A stretch of 25,249 nucleotides of DNA from a virus: IMG/VR virus record IMGVR_UViG_3300034104_003375, positions 1 through 25,249 of that record; one strand, written 5' to 3'. The notes beneath the pieces were generated by a model that was given only the letters and a program-made list of their open reading frames with translations, did not search any database and was not told where the DNA came from. Shown piece by piece: positions 20,631 through 25,249 of this stretch; the stretch's first letter is position 1, and each line of letters begins with the position of its first letter. The translations under genes were made by a program, and so were the position numbers.

Positions 20631-20830
20631 GGGATTTCCACCAATACGCCGATGAGCCACGGAAGCCATATTTGCCAAATTCCATGCGGCGACTTGGGCA
20701 CAAGGCAGATGGCGCTATTGCGGTGAGGCAGCGGAGCCATGTGCAGGCTGATTGGACATGGGAGGAGGTCTTCATGCAGGACGATGAGGCCAGAAAAACC
20801 ATTCGATATCCACGTGGTGAGAGGCCATGA
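20627..20830 (+). CDS. Small hypothetical protein (67 residues)
   Basis: GGAGG at 20621-20625 sits very near ATG 20627, which overlaps the previous stop (ATGA); translation is probably by coupling. The product is hydrophilic and basic, with HQYADEPRKPYLPN near the start and DWTWEEVFMQDDEARK toward the end. No motif. It is coupled to the nuclease gene at 20827. Confidence 0.5.
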   Translation: MRDFHQYADEPRKPYLPNSMRRLGHKADGAIAVRQRSHVQADWTWEEVFMQDDEARKTIRYPRGERP

Positions 20831-21129
20831 GGCGTGCCGGGCGCATCGACGCCAATCAAAACGCCGTCGTCGCCTATCTGCGCGGCCTGGGCATGTCCGT
20901 CTGCATCCTCTCGCCTATGGGCAAGGGCATTCCCGACCTGCTCGTAGGCTGGCGCGGGCTGAACGTACTGCTGGAGCTGAAGGACGGTAGCAAACCGCCA
21001 TCGGCGCAGGAGCTCACCTGCGACGAGCGCGATTGGCACGCAAAATGGGCCGGGCAACTCGCCACGGTCAATTCTGCCGAGGACGCCGCGCGGGTGGTGA
21101 TTGCGGAGTGGGAGCGGTTGCGGCCATGA
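20827..21129 (+). CDS. VRR-NUC-like PD-(D/E)XK nuclease
   Basis: This 100-residue protein has the compact phage nuclease pattern GKGIPDLLVGWRGLNVLLELKDG (Asp37, Glu50, Lys52), split here into PDLLVG and LELKDG blocks. A DERDWHAKWAGQ segment follows, as usual in these proteins. Members are predicted to cut branched or flapped DNA in replication and recombination. The first residues RIDANQNAVVAYLRGLG form the expected N-terminal helix. It overlaps both neighbours by ATGA. Confidence 0.8.
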   Translation: MRRAGRIDANQNAVVAYLRGLGMSVCILSPMGKGIPDLLVGWRGLNVLLELKDGSKPPSAQELTCDERDWHAKWAGQLATVNSAEDAARVVIAEWERLRP

Positions 21130-21317
21130 CCATCCTCGAACAACTCAAACGCGCCGGTGCCGTGCTGGTGCGCCAGAAGAATCATCAGGTGTGGCGGCTA
21201 CCGAACGGGCGGCGCTACGTGATAGCGAAGACGCCTAGCGATGGGCGGGCGGGCAGGAATCAGGCGGCCGTGCTCAAGCGGCTGATGCGGGCGAAGGAGA
21301 CGGAAAGAGGGAGCTAA
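21126..21317 (+). CDS. HicA-like small protein
   Basis: This 63-residue protein resembles the HicA fold: a helix TILEQLKRAGAVLVRQ, then NHQVWRLPNGRRYVIA and a closing helix. His20 stands where HicA toxins have their catalytic His (usually G-S-H). No HicB partner lies beside it, so it may be a phage version with a different role, such as dsRNA-binding, and not a toxin of a working pair. ATG 21126 overlaps the previous stop. Confidence 0.6.
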   Translation: MTILEQLKRAGAVLVRQKNHQVWRLPNGRRYVIAKTPSDGRAGRNQAAVLKRLMRAKETERGS

Positions 21318-21808
21318 TGACACGATTTGAGAAAATGGCGGTGGAAATCACCAAGGGTGTAGCCGTCGATAAGCAGACGGCGCTGGCGATGGGTGGCGGG
21401 CAAGCGTATGCGCCGCCACAGGCCAGCGACCAGCCGACCTACTACGCGCCACCGCCGCTGCGGACGGTGCCAGCTGATCCAAACTTGGAAGATTTAACCG
21501 GGCGGCGCTTTGGGCGCCTACTTGTTTTAGGGCTGGCGGCCATTGGATTTGACGGCAAAAAAACGCGGTGGGCGTGCCGCTGTACATGCGGCAAGTATTC
21601 TACCCATCGAGGCCCTGCTCTTACCGCTGGCCATGAGGAACGGTGCCACGATTGCTCTATCAAGCGCATGGCAACTGATGGGATCGGCGGGCGCTGCGTT
21701 GCGTGCGGCGGGTTGGCGCGATGTATGCCCTACTGCGGCAAGTGTGGGAAGGCGCTTGGGCGGGAGGCTCCTAGCGTTATGCAGGTTGAGCTGAAAGGAG
21801 GCAAATAA
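21317..21808 (+). CDS. Zinc-binding phage protein with HNH-associated-type domain
   Basis: In this 163-residue protein the N-terminal 55 residues are low complexity with Pro and Tyr. A domain then begins DLTGRRFGRLLVLG (residues 59-72), followed by WACRCTCGKYS and ERCHDC. This resembles the short beta/Cys domains found alone or before HNH nucleases in many phages (G-x-x-F-G-R-L...W-x-C-x-C-x-C-G). A second Cys-rich cluster (RCVACGG, CMPYCGKCGK) follows. No HNH catalytic residues are present. The start is in TAATG overlap and the stop overlaps the replication gene. Confidence 0.65.
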   Translation: MTRFEKMAVEITKGVAVDKQTALAMGGGQAYAPPQASDQPTYYAPPPLRTVPADPNLEDLTGRRFGRLLVLGLAAIGFDGKKTRWACRCTCGKYSTHRGPALTAGHEERCHDCSIKRMATDGIGGRCVACGGLARCMPYCGKCGKALGREAPSVMQVELKGGK

Positions 21809-22851
21809 TGCCACGCGCCCGTAACATCAAGCCCGGCTTCTTCGAGTCCGACGACCCGGCAAAAGTCGGCTATCCGCAGCGCCTCCTGTGGATCGCCATG
21901 TGGACGCTGGCGGACAAGGAAGGCCGCCTGGAGTGCCGCCCGACGCGGCTCAAAAAGTACGCCTTTGGCTTCGATCCGGCGACAGTGGAAGACGTCGCGC
22001 AGTGGGTTCACGACCTCCACGACGCCGGGCTGATCGTCCTTTATCCTGTCGGTTCGGTCGAGGTGATCCAGTGCGTCAACTTCCTGAAACACCAGCGGCC
22101 GCATTATAAGGACCCGGAAAGCGAGTTTCCGCCGCCATCAGGCCAAATCAATGATAGGCCAATGATAGAGCAAAATCCCAGGATTCCCCAGGAATTGCCT
22201 CTATCATACGTCAATGATAGGCCGATTCCCCAGGATTCCCCAGGATTCCCCAGGATTCCCCAGGATTTGGGCCTATCATCGACCGATGATAAGCCGATCA
22301 TAGACGATTTCCCCAAAGTTCCCCAGGATTTGCCTCTATCATTGGCCGATCATAGACGATTTCCCCAAAGTTCCCCAGGATTTGCCTCTATCATAGGGGG
22401 GTCTCCCGGTATGAATGTGGAATGTAGAATGTTGAATGTGGAAGGGGGAAGGGGGAATGGCGCGCTGACGCCCGCCCCGCCCCCGCCGCAGCAGCTCCGC
22501 ATCGATGACAGCGGACCGGAACCGGACGAGCTTTTCCAGACAGCGGCGAAGTTTGCATGTGAGCAACTGCCAGCCGGCGGCGATGTCGGCTTGACCGCGG
22601 CGGCCATGCGCTCGGAGTTCCAGAAGTCGGCCAGCTTCGAGGGTAACCCGGCAGGGTTTTGCCTGAGCTTCACAGCCAGCGTGCGCAAGTGGCGGGCGGC
22701 ATATGACGCCAACCCGGATCTGCGGACGAAGCAGGCGCAATGGTGGACCCGCGACGGCACGTACTCGCAAGCACCGCCAGCACCACGGGCGCCGCGAAGG
22801 TTTGGGCCGGTGGACTTGAAGGCCGGGCTGCAGGTGGACGATGAGCTGTAA
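21808..22851 (+). CDS. O-like replication initiator/organiser
   Basis: This 347-residue protein's N-terminal ~100 residues match the winged-helix part of phage replication proteins: ARNIKPGFFESDD (residues 4-16), PQRLLWIAMWTLADKEGRLE, HDLHDAGLIVLY and VNFLKHQRPHY. It should bind the origin and load the host helicase, as lambda O and related proteins do. The middle (residues about 110-200) is encoded by the iteron cluster and is low-complexity. A C-terminal domain (about 235-300) includes NPAGFCLSFTASVRKWR. AAAGGAGG precedes ATG 21808. No helicase or loader gene is recognisable downstream within the window. Confidence 0.75.
   Translation: MPRARNIKPGFFESDDPAKVGYPQRLLWIAMWTLADKEGRLECRPTRLKKYAFGFDPATVEDVAQWVHDLHDAGLIVLYPVGSVEVIQCVNFLKHQRPHYKDPESEFPPPSGQINDRPMIEQNPRIPQELPLSYVNDRPIPQDSPGFPRIPQDLGLSSTDDKPIIDDFPKVPQDLPLSLADHRRFPQSSPGFASIIGGSPGMNVECRMLNVEGGRGNGALTPAPPPPQQLRIDDSGPEPDELFQTAAKFACEQLPAGGDVGLTAAAMRSEFQKSASFEGNPAGFCLSFTASVRKWRAAYDANPDLRTKQAQWWTRDGTYSQAPPAPRAPRRFGPVDLKAGLQVDDEL
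22151..22394. repeat. Iteron cluster, probable replication origin inside the replication gene
   Basis: The heptamer CTATCAT/ATGATAG occurs seven times in both orientations (22151, 22162, 22201, 22214, 22273, 22336, 22388). GATTCCCCAG occurs four times head to tail at 22224-22263, exactly 10 bp apart (one DNA turn), and once more at 22182-22191. Shortened forms (TTCCCCAG) occur in the 50-bp repeats. Location within the gene of the presumed origin-binding protein mirrors lambda ori. Confidence 0.75.
22293..22394. repeat. Perfect 50-bp direct repeat, 52-bp period
   Basis: Copies at 22293-22342 and 22345-22394 are identical over 50 bp with a 2-base spacer. Because 52 is not a multiple of three, the two copies encode different residues in the replication protein. 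Confidence 0.9.
22411..22458 (+). repeat. Short GAATGT-type tandem repeat and G-rich tract
   Basis: Four degenerate GAATGTNG units are followed by two GGAAGGGGG-type units, all purine-rich on the + strand with a matching pyrimidine strand. It immediately follows the iterons and may be the melting region of the origin, or an inserted dispersed repeat. Confidence 0.6.
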
Positions 22852-23320
22852 CCGCGGAACGGCCACTGCCCAGCTAAAACGCATGTCGAGCCTACAGGGA
22901 TTTGGCTTTATGACGCCTGAGGCGTTCACCGATCTCATCGACGTGCTTTGCAGCCACTCCGACGACGCCACGCACGCAAAGGTGGCGGTGGATCTCATAC
23001 TGGCCCGCAAATCGCTTCCAACGGGGCCGCAAGACATCGCGGACGCGCTGAACGAGGCGAAGCATGGGCAGCCGGTAAACGAGGCACCTCGGGCAAATAC
23101 GGGAGGGTGTGGGCGGGTGATCGAAGGGCTGACGTATTGGGACTACGATCCCAACTCGCGCGGGCTTGAAAAGATCCACCATCCGGCACGATGCGCAGGT
23201 GGAGAAATCCGCGTCACGAAGTGGGTACGCGTTCAGGGCATGGTGGACGAGCAAGGGAATCCGCTTAAGCAGCCGTACCACTTCAGCGGCAAATGCCGCT
23301 GCGCTGGGGGCACGCTATGA
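22841..23320 (+). CDS. Hypothetical replication-region protein
   Basis: This 159-residue protein starts inside the end of the replication gene (11-base overlap). The N-terminal ~80 residues are helical (TPEAFTDLIDVLCSHSDD, AKVAVDLILARKSLPTGPQDIADALNEA). The C-terminal part is beta-rich with several Cys (GGCGRVIEG, ARCAGGE, KCRCAGG), possibly binding one zinc. The position after an O-like gene is where helicase loaders often lie, but no ATPase motif is present. Function unknown. Confidence 0.6.
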   Translation: MSCNRGTATAQLKRMSSLQGFGFMTPEAFTDLIDVLCSHSDDATHAKVAVDLILARKSLPTGPQDIADALNEAKHGQPVNEAPRANTGGCGRVIEGLTYWDYDPNSRGLEKIHHPARCAGGEIRVTKWVRVQGMVDEQGNPLKQPYHFSGKCRCAGGTL

Positions 23321-23520
23321 GCGAAGAGGACGAAGAGTTGCTGTACGCTCGGTTGACGACAATGCGTAGGCAAATAAAGGAGTTACGACGACACAGCAAC
23401 CTGATGCAACGCATCTTAGCGGACCAATCGGCGACGATGGCTGCGCTGTGGGAAGCGCTACGGGTTGCGACGGCGAAGAAAATATTCCACGTGAGGATTG
23501 ACACTGTGAAAAAAAAATAG
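23317..23520 (+). CDS. Small coiled-coil protein (67 residues)
   Basis: This 67-residue helix-rich protein has an acidic start (MSEEDEELLYARL) and basic middle and end (RRQIKELRRHSN, ending VKKK). The start is in ATGA overlap with the gene before. The codons end in a run of nine A. Function unknown. Confidence 0.55.
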   Translation: MSEEDEELLYARLTTMRRQIKELRRHSNLMQRILADQSATMAALWEALRVATAKKIFHVRIDTVKKK

Positions 23521-23524
23521 CGTA

Positions 23525-23872
23525 ATGGGAATAAGCCGTAAGGCTCCCCCGGTGGGGACAATCACCGCCAGCCCTCACGGGCTCCCAATCGAGGAGATGC
23601 GCTTGGACACCTTGAAACTGGCCGGACCGACTGTGATTTGTGAAAACGCAAGCGGTAAGCGGCGAGCTATCAGCCTTGCAACCTTGCGCATCCTTAAAAC
23701 CGCTGGCCGCGTGGCGCGGTTGATTCAGCGCCGCAAAGATAAAGCGGTGACGCGGGTTTTTCTGCTAGCCGAGCCAAACGAGATCGCCACGCGGATCACT
23801 GCGCAAGCCACGGTCGTGAAGGTCTTCCCGAATACCTACACCCACCGCTCTTCGCTGATGGCTGGGCTGTGA
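23525..23872 (+). CDS. Hypothetical basic protein (115 residues)
   Basis: ATG 23525 follows the previous stop by four bases, without a clear ribosome site. The protein is basic with strands and helices: TVICENASGKRRAISLATLRILKTAG in the middle (helix-turn-helix-like but not convincing) and VTRVFLLAEPNEIATRI. It ends overlapping the next start (TGATG at 23870-23874). Function unknown. Confidence 0.55.
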   Translation: MGISRKAPPVGTITASPHGLPIEEMRLDTLKLAGPTVICENASGKRRAISLATLRILKTAGRVARLIQRRKDKAVTRVFLLAEPNEIATRITAQATVVKVFPNTYTHRSSLMAGL

Positions 23873-24177
23873 TGGAAGACGAAGTCGAGCGTTACGCGCA
23901 AAGCCTGATCGACGGCACTGACTACGCGAAGCAAAAGGACCATGAGGCACGTGTTCGCATGGTGGCGAAGTATTACGGCGTCAGCGTGAACGACATGCAC
24001 GCTATCGAGAACGCCCTGATGCTTCCCATTCGTGGCTTGATTCAAGAGGCCGTCGCAAAAAATGCCGAGGAGATCGCAAGGGCGTTCGTTTGCTTATGCC
24101 AACCTCCCCGCCCCGATGGTGCGCACGATGCCGAGAAGCCCACACCGGCGTATGCCCACAACGACAACCACGGGTAG
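23872..24177 (+). CDS. Hypothetical helical protein
   Basis: This 101-residue protein starts at ATG 23872 (GTG 23869 possible). The first 65 residues are charged helices (DEVERYAQSLIDGTD, HEARVRMVAKYYGVSVNDMHAIE). The C-terminal ~30 residues look unlike structured protein, because the HNH gene begins in another frame at 24096 and constrains the sequence (82-base overlap). Function unknown. Confidence 0.55.
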   Translation: MEDEVERYAQSLIDGTDYAKQKDHEARVRMVAKYYGVSVNDMHAIENALMLPIRGLIQEAVAKNAEEIARAFVCLCQPPRPDGAHDAEKPTPAYAHNDNHG

Positions 24178-24449
24178 ACTACAGGCCCGATGCTACGCGG
24201 CGCGGGTACGGCACGCAGTGGCAGAAGATACGGGCGATCAAACGGGCACGTGATCCGTTGTGCGAGTGGTGCAAGGAAGCAGGGATTGTTCGGCTGGCTG
24301 ACTTAGTGGATCACTATATCCCGCTGGCTGCTGGCGGAACGCATGACGACGAGAATCTAGTTTCGATGTGCCGACCCCATCACGGGATCAAGACAGAAGA
24401 TGACAAGCGGAAATACCCGAACGTGTACGGTGTGCCAAAAGGAATTTAA
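24096..24449 (+). CDS. HNH endonuclease 1 (terminase-linked type)
   Basis: In this 117-residue protein the N-terminal WCARC...GVC (Cys9, Cys12, Cys20) forms a small zinc site. It is followed by RGYGTQWQKIRAIKRARDPLCEWC, then VDHYIPLAAGGTHDDENLVSMCRPHH (Asp72-His73, Asn87, Cys92, His95/96). This is the HNH form usually found next to phage terminase genes, where it helps packaging cleavage in HK97-like phages. The frame start is uncertain; ATG 24096 is kept because it includes the Cys pair. Confidence 0.85.
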   Translation: MPTSPPRWCARCREAHTGVCPQRQPRVDYRPDATRRGYGTQWQKIRAIKRARDPLCEWCKEAGIVRLADLVDHYIPLAAGGTHDDENLVSMCRPHHGIKTEDDKRKYPNVYGVPKGI

Positions 24450-25068
24450 GCGCAAGCAGCGGAAGAAGGACGCCGTGCGGTGTTGTTCGCGTGAGTGCGG
24501 GTTTATTCTATTGAATCAAGAGAGAGCGGCGAAGGCATTACAGCGAGCGCTAGGCAAGTACTCTTTTGCGCATTGGAGATCGTGTTCGTTCTGCCAATCG
24601 CATTTCCTGGCACGCAAGGATAGTGAAGCGTTTTGCTCTCAGGTGTGCAGTACTAAGAAATACGCAAAAGCCGGGCTGAATTGCGTGGACTGCGGTAAGC
24701 CGAGATCGTTTTATTCACAACGATGTAGCCTATGCCGGGCTACGCACCGTGAAGCCATGAAGCATAGCGAACCTGCAAAGCGCTGCAAAAAGCAGGCGAA
24801 GGTAAAACGCAGGGCGAGAGGCAAGGCTGTTATATCGGCTCCTGTCTCGCTAGCCGATGTAGTGAAGGCGCATGGCAAGCGCTGCCACCTGTGCGGCAAG
24901 GCTGTGGACCTGAGCACGATAAACCAGCCAACTTCAGCAACGATGGACCACTTGGTGCCATTGGCACTAGGCGGCTGGCATGACCTGAGCAACCTGCGGC
25001 CAGCGCATCACATGTGCAATAGCATGAAGGGCGCACAGTTCACAGGGCAGCTGATGCTAACGTGTTGA
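24400..25068 (+). CDS. HNH endonuclease 2 with N-terminal zinc fingers
   Basis: In this 222-residue protein, Cys groups at 9/12/28-29/33, 62/65/79/83 and 95/98/109/112 form three zinc fingers. A basic linker leads to a C-terminal HNH domain: CHLC (162-165), MDHLVPLALGG (about 182-192), NLRPAHHMCN (198-207). Zinc fingers joined to HNH give DNA-site binding plus cleavage, as in free-standing homing nucleases. It overlaps HNH gene 1 by 50 bases, so one may have inserted beside the other. The start at ATG 24400 was kept because it includes the first Cys pair. Confidence 0.85.
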   Translation: MTSGNTRTCTVCQKEFKRKQRKKDAVRCCSRECGFILLNQERAAKALQRALGKYSFAHWRSCSFCQSHFLARKDSEAFCSQVCSTKKYAKAGLNCVDCGKPRSFYSQRCSLCRATHREAMKHSEPAKRCKKQAKVKRRARGKAVISAPVSLADVVKAHGKRCHLCGKAVDLSTINQPTSATMDHLVPLALGGWHDLSNLRPAHHMCNSMKGAQFTGQLMLTC

Positions 25069-25178
25069 GAACACAACACATGGGTGGGGGCACTGTATAT
25101 CCTCCGAACGGTCCACATTGCACCGCCCGTTGTCACACGCGCGAGTTTTTTCCAACTTTTCGATTTTGAGTTATCAAT
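25069..25178 (+). other. Non-coding gap before the terminase-like start; possible packaging site
   Basis: This 110-bp stretch holds no gene. A 6-bp hairpin (25062-25067 with 25074-25079) spans the HNH2 stop codon. Further on are a GC-rich run and a T-rich run (25146-25167) before the next start. In phages with an HNH-terminase order the cos site lies here. No promoter with the window's usual leaderless layout was found. Confidence 0.4.
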
Positions 25179-25249
25179 ATGGGCCTTAGAGGGGTACAAC
25201 GCGACCCAACATCCAGGCGCGGAGCCATTGAAAACGGCGGCGTCATCCC
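25179..25249 (+). CDS. Start of a P27-type small terminase gene (partial)
   Basis: ATG 25179 opens a frame that runs off the window. The first residues are MGLRGVQRDPTSRRG followed by AIENGGVIP. P27-family terminase small subunits commonly start MG[LR]RGPKPxPT and a basic residue, so this is a fair match, and its place just after an HNH gene supports it. Only 23 residues are visible. Confidence 0.5.
   Translation, partial: MGLRGVQRDPTSRRGAIENGGVI

Noticed and set aside
21126-21317. HicAB toxin-antitoxin pair
   Set aside because: The HicA-like protein has no HicB-like neighbour; the following gene is a Cys-rich phage protein.
22224-22394. CRISPR-like array
   Set aside because: The repeats are 10 bp without spacers, or 50 bp with a 2-bp spacer; no spacers of CRISPR size and no cas genes. 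Iterons explain it better.
23498-23526. Promoter before 23525 (TTGACA, 17 bp, CGTAAT)
   Set aside because: The -10 overlaps the start codon of the gene, so the transcript would start inside it; probably a chance match within the previous gene.

Overview
This window is part of a tailed double-stranded DNA phage or prophage genome. The evidence is a phage holin, a large repeat-containing fibre-like protein, a recombination module (RecE-like nuclease, Sak4-like ATPase, SSB), an O-like replication protein with internal iterons, many short genes joined by ATGA, GTGA or TAATG overlaps, and an HNH gene pair leading into what looks like the start of a P27-type small terminase gene at the right edge. 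Base composition is GC-rich. The host is probably Gram-negative: several products carry classical signal peptides, and some resemble Acidobacteriota-type secreted proteins. That host call is a guess from general familiarity. No integrase, repressor, tRNA or CRISPR array is seen, so lifestyle cannot be decided.

Left part, 1-8655 (late region, mostly + strand): the end of a structural-type protein, small exported proteins, a holin, a calcineurin-like phosphoesterase, a small HTH-like protein and a minimal HExxH metallopeptidase. An accessory block (3064-5737) follows. It holds a PLD-family nuclease plus a small-terminase-like protein on their own promoter, then two antisense three-gene cassettes (4753 to 4027 and 5737 to 4897). 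The cassettes share the same layout, near-identical promoters and near-identical starts of their last gene. After this come a 788-residue secreted fibre-like protein, a fibronectin-III-like protein and a strong terminator at 8620-8655.

Right part, 8709-25068 (early/replication region, all + strand): this begins with a ribbon-helix-helix-like gene on its own promoter. It continues through small membrane and hypothetical genes, the recombination module, a 200-bp structured gap, many small accessory genes, a second ribbon-helix-helix gene with a promoter, an HNH-AP2 homing-type endonuclease, and a protein with four zinc ribbons. Next are a SNF2-type helicase with an adjacent DNA methyltransferase, a VRR-like nuclease, a HicA-like protein and the replication protein whose gene contains the probable origin. 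Two HNH endonucleases and a probable packaging-site gap precede a terminase-like start at 25179.

The most striking pattern is a family of sigma70-like promoters (five sites, both strands). Each has a 17-bp spacer, and its -10 box lies only 5-6 bases before the start codon, so the mRNAs are predicted to be leaderless. They head the accessory units, whereas internal genes use Shine-Dalgarno sites or stop-start overlaps. The second strong signal is the iteron cluster inside the replication gene. A perfect 50-bp repeat there has a 52-bp period, so it is read in two different frames, which points to selection on DNA and not on protein.
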